From NCBI GenBank assembly GCA_963402885.1, contig OY727096.1:17961820-18025819 (forward strand): 64,000 nt of DNA. The letters are read 5' to 3'. The notes beneath the pieces are model-generated. The model worked only from the letters and a program-made list of their open reading frames with translations, ran no database searches and was not told the origin of the DNA. The DNA is from Antedon bifida (Eukaryota > Echinodermata > Crinoidea > Comatulida > Antedonidae). Both the position numbers and the translations under genes were made by a program. This document shows, piece by piece, positions 24,601 to 35,500 of the stretch. Every line of letters begins with the position of its first letter. Positions within the stretch are counted from its first letter, which is position 1.

Positions 24601-27232
24601 GTGTCTAAAAGGAGGGATTCTACTGTATCTGGAGTACATCACCCTAAATTAAATATTTTAGACAACATGTTTTGCTTATTGTGTGTGTGTGTGTGTAATT
24701 AATTAATTTCTTGATAACGTTTTTCTTTTCAATTTATTTTACTTTGTAGGCTATTCTAAATCACACATTAAAAGAAAGGATTGCTTTCAAGGATCTTGTT
24801 GAAGCTGATGAGCTGTTGAGGTTCATTGACCTACCATACCAAGCTGGCTTGGGCACTGTGCAGTAAGTATACATTTAGTGGCACACTGACAGTTGCTTAG
24901 TAGTGCAAGTACTCTCTAAATTCTCTCCATTCCTTCCTTTCTTCCATCCATATTTTTTCTACTAGTATTTCAAGTACCCAATTTAAAGCTCTGTCTACAC
25001 TATCAAACTAGTTTAGACAGATTGTGATGTGCCCAAATATGGTAGTGATATGCTCAAATATGGTAGTAATATGACGTCATGTCTATATATGGGCACATCA
25101 CATTTGCAAATTATTTAAACTAAAAATGTATTGAAATGACACTTTATATAGATCCTGATTAAATAGAATAGCTAGTTGAAATAATAATAGCTAGCTAATT
25201 CCTGTTTCTTTTAGATACATTCCTTCCTACATATCGGGACACTTACACGACAACAAAGATCAAGCTGAGAAAGAGTTGAACAAGATCAACAGAGACTTGT
25301 TAGAACGGCTAAAAGCAGACAATAATGGCATCACATATACAGAGGAAGTAAATCCAGATGATGGAACAGCTTGTTTGAATGTTGGCATGATCAAGGAAGG
25401 CACAAGTCTTGAGGATATTGTGCAGGCAATCTCTAACACTGGAAAAGATCTGGAAGACTCATCCAAGGTAAGAACTTGTATAGTTAATCATATTCTGTAT
25501 TAATTATGAATTCTATGCAACAGTGTTGTAATGAAATATTCTGCTGATAATTCTGTTTCTGGCAATCTTTGTGTTGAAAGAAATAAACAAGAATATTATG
25601 TTGTAAATTTTGTGAACAATTTTCATTTATAGTTTTTGGAGGTTATGAAAGAGATGATTCAGAAAAAGATTGAAGAAGCCCAGGAAGAACTTCGCAAAGA
25701 AAATGATAAACGTCTTCTTGAAGAGGTAATCAAGTAGTAACATTGATTTCCTTTAAAATTCCGGACTAACATTCAAAAGGATTTAAATTATAGAAATTTA
25801 TCTATGAATAATTATAATTTTATGTTTTTTAGGGTGTGCTGCGACAGGTTCCAATAGTAGCATCTTTCGTCAATTGGTGGTCTCCTCTTCCGAAGGAACC
25901 TAGCATGCGAGGACGTTCTCTTAACCTACAGTCAGGTGAGAAAATCATAAGTGATCATAAAAGACTTGTCAAAGAAAATGACTTTAGAAGGCAATTAGAT
26001 TTGAACCTCTACTCTCAAAACTGTACTAGATGCACCAAATGACTTCCACAATTAACCAACTGAAGCGTATAAATAATAATAAGAAGAATAATTTCCAGTA
26101 CAGGAGATATTTTAAACTATTTTAACTTTTTTTTAGGCCAGCTTGCTAGCACAGAGACAACTTACAAATATCACATGCAGGTACAAGAGGGTTCCCCTCT
26201 ACCTTCTCCGTCACCATCTATGAAGTCAGATACAAGCAGCCTAGCCTCACCCTTACAAACCCCGATGACAACACCACAGAAACCTATCCAGAAGAAAGAC
26301 TTAGAAGTTATGGAAGACTTGGCTCAAGAAGAAACATCCATTCTAGAAGAGAGCCCTCAAGCGTGTGAACAAGATCCGTTGTCTTTGAACCAAGATCAGA
26401 AATCAGGAACCAGTGATAGCACTACAGCAAGGTAAACCAAGCCTTAAACCAGGGGTGTTTGAGAGATCAAAGGAACCCCCGTTTATTTTCCTTTTGTAAA
26501 CAGGCCTAACTAGCTTAGTTAAAAGGCCAGGTGCGGGCAAAACATTTATACTGATCATACATTCCAATAATTATCAATCTATAGTTTTCTCTATGTTTCA
26601 TATTTTTTTGGAATTTTATTTGTGTTACATGATCTTGTTGAAAATAAGCACTTTCTTATCAGTGGGGGGATAGTTCAAATTACACAGTAAAATCTCAATT
26701 CTTTTGTACACAAATGTTGTGAATAGAGAGGCATTTTCAAAATATTATGAAAAATAAAAAATGTTATCAAATGGCTTAATATAGGTAATATAACTTGAAT
26801 TTTACGTTTCTGGTGTTTTTATTCAACTTCGATTTTTATTTTCGTGCTATAGCAAAAATTATCCACCGTATACCCACCATCTTTTTTTCACTTGCTAGGG
26901 AGTCACCATACATGTTATTGCATTAGGTTAAACTACCTAACTACTGAAAAAAATCTATCTGTTTTTTTATAGCAGAATTTTTCCAAATTTTGTATTTTAC
27001 CATTTTAAGGGAAACTCATGTTTTTTTGTCACGATATATGTTTGCTTATATTTGATTTATGTAGAATTAACCAAATATTATTTTAAAATTCATGCCTGTA
27101 CCTGAGCTTTAAGGACGATTTTGCCTTCTTTGTAGAACAATTTGTTTTTATAATGATACTTCTTTTTATTCCAGCAGCTTTCAAGAACTTGATACAAAAG
27201 AATTGGATACAGATCTAGGTGACCTCAAGTAA
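18673..27232 (+). CDS. PDXDC1: Pyridoxal-dependent decarboxylase domain-containing protein 1-like
   Basis: Exons: 18673-18786, 19268-19344, 19861-19941, 20479-20559, 20762-20917, 21169-21358, 21981-22213, 22311-22359, 22542-22769, 23219-23269, 23449-23532, 23779-23922, 24120-24225, 24344-24402, 24750-24862, 25215-25467, 25633-25725, 25833-25935, 26137-26431, 27175-27232; about 855 residues, against roughly 790 in human. Family stretches: TLWLSRIFR, PVIYISAASRTGLGQYIC, TVFGSTHTMDIASLERLIKDD, LVVANAGTPMAGHTDN, SLTLQPGVWLGLP, and EEGVLRQVPIV near the end. The fold is that of group II PLP decarboxylases (GAD/AADC), but the NPHK lysine position appears to hold valine (V341, in QPGV), so decarboxylase activity is doubtful. 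The C-terminal tail is Ser/Thr/Pro-rich. The start is the first ATG (AAGATGGCAGCG), with an in-frame second Met at residue 5. The gene is divergent from CEP95. Confidence 0.93.
20932..21075. mobile_element. MITE family A, copy 8 (PDXDC1 intron)
   Basis: Left end AAGCTCTGTCTACACTACCA, right end ATAGTGAAGACAGAGATTTA. It starts 15 bases after the donor of exon 20762-20917. Confidence 0.88.
21515..21864. mobile_element. TTAA-flanked MITE, copy 1 (PDXDC1 intron)
   Basis: The termini are TTAAAGATGTATTGTCCCCC and its complement GGGGGACAATACATCTTTAA. The TTAA at both ends is the target duplication typical of the piggyBac and Kolobok superfamilies. The interior is AT-rich with a GGCTGCCAGCCAATGG hairpin-like block and no ORF of note. 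A diverged second copy lies at 29038. Confidence 0.88.
24682..24698. repeat. (GT)n microsatellite
   Basis: An uninterrupted GT dinucleotide run of about 17 bases in a PDXDC1 intron. Confidence 0.8.
24984..25110. mobile_element. MITE family A, copy 9, right end missing (PDXDC1 intron)
   Basis: The left terminal repeat and interior are intact (including two GGTAGTGATATG-type motifs). After GGGCACATCACATTTG the sequence departs from the family and no right terminal repeat follows, so this copy is truncated. Confidence 0.82.
26837..26965. repeat. Dispersed repeat fragment, copy 1 (PDXDC1 intron)
   Basis: The segment with GCTATAGCAAAAATTATCCA, CTAGGGAGTCACCA and CATTAGGTTAAACTACCTAA recurs in reverse orientation at about 49172-49268. 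This copy has about 26 extra bases in the middle. No coding potential; probably part of an unrecognised transposon. Confidence 0.8.
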
Positions 27233-28228
27233 CCTACATATTCATGTTTATATTTTATTCTTCATATTTTAGTATGGTGTTGTTTTTAAATAAGTTATAA
27301 AAATGATGTTTGGAATTCTTTTAAAGAAGATTTATTACATATTTTATTGTATAATTTGAGCTTATCTTCAAGTATAGCTCTAATATATGTATGTAATTTA
27401 AATGAAAAATCATCAATCATGTCAGTATGACGCCCATTTGTTTTATAAATTTCATATATTAGTTTTGTGTAATCTAGCGCCATCTGTTGGTTGGGGTTTC
27501 TGAATGCTGCTGGTGGTTGGGATTTAGTTACTGTATTAAAGAAATATTATGTTAATGCTCTGTATTATAATTTACTGTAAAACCTGTAATAGAAACTTAT
27601 TATTATTCTCCTTATGTAATAATCTGTAACCCACTCTAAAGAAAGGGGTATATGTATTGGTATTTTATATTATCAACTTCAGAGAAATATACAAGAAGTA
27701 GTAGTACATTTTTTATTGTTGAATGTTGTTTTTGAAAACCCCATATTTTTTCAACTGACATCTAAGCAGATCTCCTTTGCTTCATTTGTTCTCTGGATAT
27801 TCTCCCTTTAACCCACCCTACAAGCCAAATTATTTACCAAGTTTCAATTACAGGTTTTTCTTAATCTAATATATTTTATAGTTCTGTTTTATATTTTATA
27901 AATTGTCTATTATCTGTATAAAATCAGATTATTTCTAATTTAAGATTTAAAAACTGAGTATTATTTTAGTAAAAATACAATTTTTTAAGCAAATGCTGAC
28001 AAACTGAATATATAATATTATAAATGGTTAATTTTCAACATTGAAATGTGTACATTATAAATTTTTGATTATAAAAATATTATTTAAAGAAAATAAATAA
28101 TGTGATATAATAATTTAAGGGCTGATTGGTATTTAAGATTTAATTGGCGGGAATCTAGATAGATTTTTTTAGTTTCTCATGTTGCAATTCTGATGAAGTA
28201 CGGTAAATATATTATAGAGTGGAAATCC

Positions 28229-28234
28229 TTACAA
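28229..28234 (+). terminator. Candidate PDXDC1 polyadenylation signal
   Basis: An AATAAA within ACAATAAAACTATTG about 1 kb after the PDXDC1 stop. Other AATAAA motifs (for example near 28091) are alternatives. The 3' UTR is AT-rich and featureless to me. Confidence 0.35.
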
Positions 28235-28559
28235 TAAAACTATTGTTTAAACATTGTGGTCAGTTGATTTATTATGGTCATACACTTGTCCAAGTATTCT
28301 TACTCCTTGACTCGTCGTCCAGTACATTGTCATTTACCTTCCTAATTGAGTGAATGACCATGTCTATTTATGACAGATTGATGAACAGACCAACAGACTA
28401 AATCAGAATGACCGAAGATAGGAAATATTATTATTCATTTTTTTGCGTGTAGTAGAAGCAGAGTGAGTGGAATCGCTTTTGGTAGAGATATGTACCAATG
28501 TATTTTTGAAAATTAAAAATATTGGGTAGATAAATATAAACTATCTGGCAATTCTTTTC

Positions 28560-28635
28560 CCGCTCGACTTTCTGAACACGAGCACGATGTTCGGCCTTTC
28601 TTCACGATCTCCATTTGGCGTTACAACTCTGTAGG
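28560..28635 (+). promoter_or_regulatory. Likely RPSA transcription start with 5' TOP-like tract
   Basis: GGCCTTTCTTCACG near 28594 contains a pyrimidine tract of the kind that starts ribosomal-protein mRNAs (5' TOP). A possible donor GTAGGT follows at about 28631. The exon with the RPSA start codon has an acceptor (gtacttttcag) at 29464-29474, so a spliced 5' UTR is expected. The exact start is inferred. Confidence 0.45.
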
Positions 28636-29037
28636 TTGGCACTGACAAAACTGATATTTGTTAATTTTTAAAAGAAATATTCATTCTTTTCTAAATCATT
28701 ATAAGCAATAAGTGTTTAAGAAACTATGTAGTCATAAATTAGGTTAAAAATTGGAGTTTTAAAACGTTAATTTTAATAACGTTTCTAGGCCTAGGCCAGA
28801 TATGCCATGTGTGACGTGTCGAGTGAAAATAATCGTCATCCGCAATGAATACGGTAGTAGGCGAAGCCTAGACCACGTTCAGAGTGACTTGCTGGATGAA
28901 GTTATGAGCCGACCAAGTGCTTCTTATGTTTTTTTTCAGCAGTCCAGCACCCTAATTATAATAATACAATATACAAAAAAGATATAGGCCTAGCCCTATT
29001 AATTTTAGTTCATTTTATATCGTGCGACATGATTGTG

Positions 29038-29366
29038 ATTAAAGGTGTATTGTCCTGCAAAAATATTGTTAAAAAATTATTGAATATGCATTTTAATGTT
29101 ACATAGTTATTCACTTTTAGTTACCAACCAAAAATATGTCATTAAAAAACTGAAACTTAAAGCAAAAAATACTCTCTAGTCAAATTGACTGGAGCCAATT
29201 GGTTTTTGGTTAAATTTATTCGTTTATCTTGTCTTTTTATAAGTTAAATGTTATTTTTTCTCATTTTTGAAAGGGAACTTTATTAAAGCTGCAAAATGGC
29301 CTATTCAAAGTCTGATTTTATTAATCTTTTTCATGTTTTTTGAAGGACAATACATCTTTAATAAAT
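29038..29366. mobile_element. TTAA-flanked MITE, copy 2 (RPSA 5' intron)
   Basis: The ends are TTAAAGGTGTATTGTCC and GGACAATACATCTTTAA, and the interior aligns loosely with copy 1 (AAAGCAAAAAAT, AATTGACTGGAGCCAATTGG, TATTCAAAGTCTGATTTTAT). TTAA flanks both sides. It lies in the intron between the predicted RPSA leader exon and the coding start. Confidence 0.87.
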
Positions 29367-29510
29367 ATGCATAATAATAATATAATATATGCTGATTAAA
29401 ATATAATTATAGGTATAACTGTATGTAGTGTAGGTTTTTTGAATAAATTTTAAAACTACTACTGTACTTTTCAGGTTGATCCCCGTAACTTTAACGATCA
29501 ACAATAAAAA

Positions 29511-32052
29511 ATGTCCGGAAATCATGATATTCTATCCCTCAAAGAGGATGATGTTACCAAATTCCTGGCTTCTGGTGTTCATATTGGAGCACAAAATGTT
29601 GATTTTCAGATGATGCAGTACATCTACAAAAGAAAGAGCGATGGTAAATGTTCACTCTTGTTATTGTTATATTTTCTATCTAAAGTTTTAATTCATACTG
29701 GCTTTGCTAACAATAACAACTTTTACTTTAGATATAAAATTTGTAATATAAAATTGTATTGTTTAAAATTTTAGGTGGTTACATTGTTAACCTTCGTCGC
29801 ACCTGGGAGAAGCTTCTACTAGCAGCTAGAGCCATAGTAGCAGTAGAGAATCCAGCTGATGTTTGTGTCATTTCAGCTCGTCCATATGGCCAGGTATGCT
29901 TATACAAAGTGTATGCATATTTAGATGTACAAAGTAATGAAACATAAACAAAATTTATGCCCACTCGCCACATCCATCCATCAGTTAATGATGAAGATGA
30001 GATGCCAGTAGCGGGCAAAGAATAAACCCATCTGGTTTAATAGGAAGCAGCCAGGCTAGAAAACAGTGGTCTGGTTGTGCTGAAAAGCCAGAAACATGCT
30101 GTCAAATTTAATAGATATTTGCTAATACACTGACCGGTTTTGTACTACACAGGGCTGATTTGAGGTATTTTTGTGGGATGGAAAACCTGCATCTAAGTGG
30201 TCTAGGTTTAAAAAGGAAAGTTTCATTTCAAAAAATAATTAATTAGTGTAATTGAAACAGATTAATTTATTTCCTTAAATTACTTTTCAGCGAGCGGTGT
30301 TGAAATTCGCTATGGCAACTGGAAGCACGCCAGTTGCTGGGCGTTTCACTCCTGGTACATTCACCAATCAGATTCAATCTGCATTCCGTGAGCCACGTCT
30401 TTTGGTCGTGACCGACCCTCGCACCGATCATCAACCAATAATCGAAGCGTCGTATGTGAATATACCAGTCATTGCTCTCTGCAACACTGATGCTCCATTG
30501 CGTCACATTGATATTGCCATTCCGTGTAACAATAAGGTAAAATTACTTAAATTTGTGTATGACAGAGTTGCTTTTCAGTAAGAAAAACATAAATATTACA
30601 ATAGTTTTGCCCACTCGCCACATCCGCTCATCAGTTAATGATGAAGATGAGATGCCAGTAGCGGGCAAAGAATAAACCCATCTGGTTTAATAGGAAGCAG
30701 CCAGGCTAGAAAACAGTGGTCTGGTTGTGCTGAAAAGCCAGAAACAATATTTAAGATCTGCAAATTGCATTTTTTACAAAACAAAATAGCATTTTAATTG
30801 CTTATTGAGATATCTTTAGTATGTTTACTCTATAATAGAATACTTGTAAGGTATCGCATATTTATGTTTAATTTGTTCCTCTAGGGTATCCATTCTATCG
30901 GTCTGATGTGGTGGATGCTTGCTCGTGAAGTGCTCCGTCTTCGTGGAACCATCAGTCGTGAAATTCAGTGGGAGATTATGCCTGATCTGTACTTTTACCG
31001 TGATCCAGAAGATGTAAGTATCTACCAATGGAACTTGAAAGCATCCAAATGTTAACACCTTTTATAACCACTCTAGGTCTATTATGGGATGTAATTAAGT
31101 AAACTATACCAATGTTGAAATTGTTTGCCCACTCGCCACATCCGCTCATCAGTTAATGATGAAGATGAGATGCCAGTAGCGGGCAAAGAATAAACCCATC
31201 TGGTTTAATAGGAAGCAGCCAGGCTAGAAAACAGTGGTCTGGTTGTGCTGAAAAGCCAGAAACACTACACATTTTCCTATCAGTTTTGTTAGTAATAAGT
31301 AATGCATAACATGCCAAAAACGTATAATTTTATTTTTTTTAATAGGCTGAGAAGGATGAACAAGATGCTCGCGAGAGAGCTCAAGCTAAAGAGGAACCTT
31401 CTGTCAATGTTGGATACCAGGAACAGTGGGGTGGACAGCCAGACACTATTCAGCCTGCTGTAGAGGAAGTAAGAATATGTCTCATTTTAATTTTTTTTTT
31501 AATGTTACAATAGTTTTGCCCACTCGCCACATCCGCTCATCAGTTAATGATGAAGATGAGATGCCAGTAGCGGGCAAAGAATAAACCCATCTGGTTTAAT
31601 AGGAAGCAGCCAGGCTAGAAAACAGTGGTCTGGTTGTGCTGAAAAGCCAGAAACATTAAAAAATATTTGTGACATAGGTATTCAACCCATGATGGGCCCA
31701 ATTGCTCTCAATTTTTAAACAGCTTGTTGAAAAGCATATTTGTGAAGTGTCTTAGTTGGTGTTAATACTACTATTCTGTCCACAGTGGGGCGCTGATCCA
31801 GCTGCACCTCCTGTTGCTGCCAGCGGCATTATGCCAACACCGTTTGGTGCCACAACCACAGGTGACTGGTCTACAGGTGAACCTGTTGCTGATGACTGGT
31901 CTGCGACTGTCGCCCCGGCTGCCGCTGATCAATCCAAGCCAGCACCATCTCAAGATTGGGCTGCTGCTGATCCCGCAGCCACTCAGGACTGGGCCAATCC
32001 AACACCATCAACTGACTGGGGCGGTGCCGGCACCCAGGACTGGACTGCATAA
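29511..32052 (+). CDS. RPSA: Small ribosomal subunit protein uS2 (RPSA, 37/67-kDa laminin receptor)
   Basis: A component of the 40S subunit needed for late 18S maturation; in animals it is also described as a laminin-binding protein. Coding exons: 29511-29643, 29775-29893, 30291-30536, 30885-31013, 31346-31468, 31786-32052; phases agree, about 338 residues. Clear motifs: [52 protein letters not shown] followed by the hallmark [15 protein letters not shown], then an acidic/Gln stretch. The C-terminal tail has repeated DW motifs (DWS, DWA, DWG, DWT) as in animal RPSA but is longer than the ~295-residue vertebrate protein. Introns 2 to 5 each carry an H/ACA snoRNA; coding intron 1 (131 bp) does not. 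Stop TAA at 32050. Confidence 0.98.
29955..30099 (+). ncRNA. H/ACA box snoRNA, copy 1 (RPSA intron 2)
   Basis: It has two hairpins joined by H box AGAATA and ends with ACA three bases from the 3' end (ACATGC). The 5' hairpin closes with TGCCC/GGGCA; the 3' hairpin closes with TCTGG/CCAGA and has an upper stem AGCA...TGCT. This copy differs from the other three at CCATCCATC (others CCGCTCATC), which shortens the inner stem with GATGAG. Vertebrate RPSA introns host SNORA6 and SNORA62, but I cannot assign this RNA to either by eye. Confidence 0.85.
30605..30749 (+). ncRNA. H/ACA box snoRNA, copy 2 (RPSA intron 3)
   Basis: Full fold: 5' hairpin TTTGCCC/GGGCAAA with inner CTCATC/GATGAG, H box AGAATA, 3' hairpin TCTGGTTT/AAAGCCAGA (one G-U), terminal ACA at about 30744-30746. 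By eye it is identical in its body to copies 3 and 4. The ACA is about 135 bases upstream of the next exon. Confidence 0.88.
31124..31267 (+). ncRNA. H/ACA box snoRNA, copy 3 (RPSA intron 4)
   Basis: Same RNA as copy 2 across the whole double hairpin, with H box AGAATA and terminal ACA (AAACACTAC context). The flanking intron sequence is unrelated to that around the other copies, so the shared block is the RNA itself. Confidence 0.88.
31514..31658 (+). ncRNA. H/ACA box snoRNA, copy 4 (RPSA intron 5)
   Basis: Same double hairpin as copies 2 and 3, H box AGAATA, terminal ACA followed by TTA. It starts about 45 bases after the donor and ends about 127 bases before the final exon. Confidence 0.88.
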
Positions 32053-32224
32053 ATTCAACTGGAACAACTAATAATATACATCATTTCTAATAATATTTAA
32101 AATCAAGAAAGAAAGAATAATCTAAGTAAACAATAATACAGAAAAAATTCATTTTAAAATGTTTAAATCCAGTTGCTACAGGTTTTGATAACGTCATCCT
32201 GTTTTAAATGCAAGTAGCATTCAA

Positions 32225-32240
32225 AATAAAAGTAAATAAA
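32225..32240 (+). terminator. RPSA polyadenylation signals
   Basis: Two AATAAA hexamers ten bases apart about 175 bases after the RPSA stop. The compact 3' UTR leaves only about 300 bases to the TEDC2 start codon. Confidence 0.65.
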
Positions 32241-32439
32241 AAGTATTGTTTGTTATTCTTTGTTCGTTTGAATTGTAATTACCATTGATGTTGTGATGTA
32301 ATAATGCAATATGGCTTTACTTAAAACTCACTATTGTATATTAAATTCACTACTGTACGTCATACTAGACCCATATAGATATATTTCTATCTAGTGTAAA
32401 GTGTAAGGCAGTCAATTACAGGTATAATACCAGCTGGGG

Positions 32440-32536
32440 GACCGGGCGCATTGTGAGAGTGACCTTTGCACCCTGAATGAAAATTGGTTTCGATTGGTTA
32501 ATTTTGTGGTACGTCATATTTATCCGCAAGAACAAG
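32440..32536 (+). promoter_or_regulatory. Likely TEDC2 promoter
   Basis: Two ATTGG inverted CCAAT boxes close together (AAATTGGTTTCGATTGGTTAA) and a CRE-like TACGTCA lie 20-70 bases before the first TEDC2 ATG (AAGATGGCTGCGG). The space between the RPSA poly(A) site and this start is short, so these are the obvious control elements. Confidence 0.45.
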
Positions 32537-35500
32537 ATGGCTGCGGCCAGTAGCGGGACGTTCAATCAACTTTCTGGGTAAATATAACGTTGTTGATTAG
32601 GATTTTTTTGATCGTGAATTTAAATTATGTTTGTCAACTAGCTATTTAATGCTATACGGCCCATTATCTAGCCTAGAAGGTAGGCTAGGCCTATATATTA
32701 TATCAGTAGGCTAGGCCTAAAAAAGAGGTTCAGTCGGCTGCACACCCTGCTGCCTAGCTAGCCTACCTCAATAATGATGTTGTTAACGGGTTAATTGCCC
32801 TAGCCTAGGCTATGTCCTACCTAGCCAATGGCGCAGAGTCACTTCTCAGTAATTTTTAATAAATATTATTAATATTATAAAATAATTGGGTTCTTTTGTT
32901 CATATTTGTGTTAATAGATAGGCCTAGCTAGTAAGGTGTCCGATGAAATCGGTCGCGCTTGAAATCGGTCGCGTTTGAAATCGGTCGCGATAAAATCAAC
33001 TTCCGGTATTTTGTATGGCGCGCCGCTAGAGCTATACTTTTGATTATATCGGTCGCGTTTGAAATCGGTCGCGTTTGAAATCGGTCGCGCTATTTTGTAT
33101 GGATCGAGCGGGATGCATGCTAGAGCGGGATATACATTTTTTCGTTTATATAGATTTAATTGCTATTTTTTAGGAACTAGATTATTTTTGTGGATATTTT
33201 TTATTTGGTTAATAAATATTTATTGTTGGAATTAAATTAATTTTTTTTCTTGTATTTCACAGGTCTCGGAGAAGGACTGTGTCTGTTCAAAATGGCCATT
33301 TCTAAACACGTTTAAATATTATATTAGGCATATAATAATTTACCTCTATTTATATGTACTGTAAATAGTATATTATATAGAGAATATACGTCTGTCGTGT
33401 CTTTTATTATGCAAACAATACGTATGGTTTTAGGATATTAATAAAATATATAGATAATATGCCGTTATAAATCAATCTACCGGCCTACAGTAGGACTATG
33501 ATGTACAATGATAGATGTGAGAATAATAGTGTATGGATAATAAAGGTGGACACGATTCTCAAAGAGGTAATCTGCACTGATATTTAAACATTTATATTTA
33601 CGAACGGGGTATGAATGTGAGACACTGAGTTGCACTTACTTAATTATTTACATTAAATGATTATTATAAATGAAGAAATAAAAGATATTCAAATTAAAAT
33701 CTATAGTATCGCCGACGTATATACGTAAATTATATATAAATCATACTGTCAAATTATAGAAAAAGTGCTTTATTTGGAATTATTATGGATAAGCAAGCCT
33801 GTGAACTACAGCGATTTTAATTGCTTTTGCTTATCCTTGCCCCCTTAGATTTCCACGTGTCTTGATTTGGTTACCTATGTTTTAAATGTATTTCGATTTT
33901 AAAGGCTAAATAAAGAATGAATGAATGAATGAACATGATCTCATACTCGCGTCGAGCATCTATAGCTCATTGGATCGTTTCACAAAAACACGTGCAGGAG
34001 GCCTATAGACGTTTCAAACGTATGGATGGTTATTAGTAATAGACGTCATCTTTACCTCGCCATGGACAACGATCGTACGTGTTTTGTCCATGATTTGACA
34101 CACTAACAAGTGCGTGTTTTTTAAAAAGGGGAAACCCCGTCAGCAAAATAACGTATTGTTAGAGGAAACAGCTGTACTGCACGATCACATATTACTAAAA
34201 TCTATTTTAAACATTAGAAATAAAAATATACACGTGATTTGCCTCAACAATAATCATTATACACTTAATATTATCCTACATAACGAAGAAATAAAATAGA
34301 AATAAAAATAAGGTGATCGAATAGTATGTTGTTAACGACATGGATATGATATAATCTGTCACAGTGTGCATAAGTATAAAAATGGATACGCTGGCTTTAC
34401 GGGCTATATTGTAAAAATTATTGTTTTTAAATAAATTGTTCTCTTTTACGTAATTGTTTGCATAATAAAAGACACGACAGACGTATATTCTCTATATAAT
34501 ATATTAATTACAGTACATATAAATAGAGGTAAATTATTATATGCCTAATATAACATTATGCCTAATATAATATTTAAACGTGTTTAGAAATGGCCATTTT
34601 GAACAGACACAGTCCTTCTCCGAGACCTGTGAAATACAAAAAAAAAATTAATTTAATGATTGATAATAAGTATTTATTAACCAAGTAAAAAATATCCACA
34701 TAAATAATCTAGTTCCTAACAAATATCAATTAAATCTATATAAACGAAAAATGTATATCCCGCTCTAGCATGCATCCCGCTCGATCCATACAAAATAGCG
34801 CGACCGATTTCAAACGCGACCGACTTCATCAAAAGTATAGCTCTAGCGGCGCGCCATACAAATTACCGGAAGTTGATTTTATCGCGACCGATTTCAAACG
34901 CGACCGATTTCAGACGCGACCGATTTCATCGTAAACCGCTAGTAAGTAGTAGTAGTGCCACACAATGACATGTAACTTTATTATTATTATTCTCTTATCC
35001 ATTATTGTAGTCTAGTATTAGTAGCATGCAGCACAACTAGGCCTAGGCAAAATAAAAAATATTAAAGACCCCTTCCCTGCTTTTGTACGTTTTTTGGAAA
35101 ATAATACATATATATATCACTTTAAAAACATTAAACCATGTCATTCCTTGTCTTAAAATGTACGTTTTATGGTAAATTATGATAAAAAGTGAGAAACAAT
35201 GCACTACCTAAGTAGCTCGCGGCGATCGACCTCTCGTGGACGGTCTTAGGCCTAGCCTAGCTAGGCTTAGTTTTGTAGGCCTAGCTGGTAAACATCGGTA
35301 ACGTACGAACATCGTACGCTAGCTATATACCTAGCCTGACGTTGTAAAGTTGCTGCATTAATTGTCTTTCTATTTTTGCCAGACTCCGTTGATACAAATT
35401 GGGGAAAACCCAGTATTTTCGCTGAAAAGTTAGGAGTGGCCTCACGATCGATCGAAAAGTGGGCGAATTACAGGTGAAAAACAAAAATATCAATCCGCGC

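Noticed and set aside
34114-34299. 61-codon ORF in the centre of the fold-back element
   Set aside because: Too short and too AT-rich for a transposase and with no motif.
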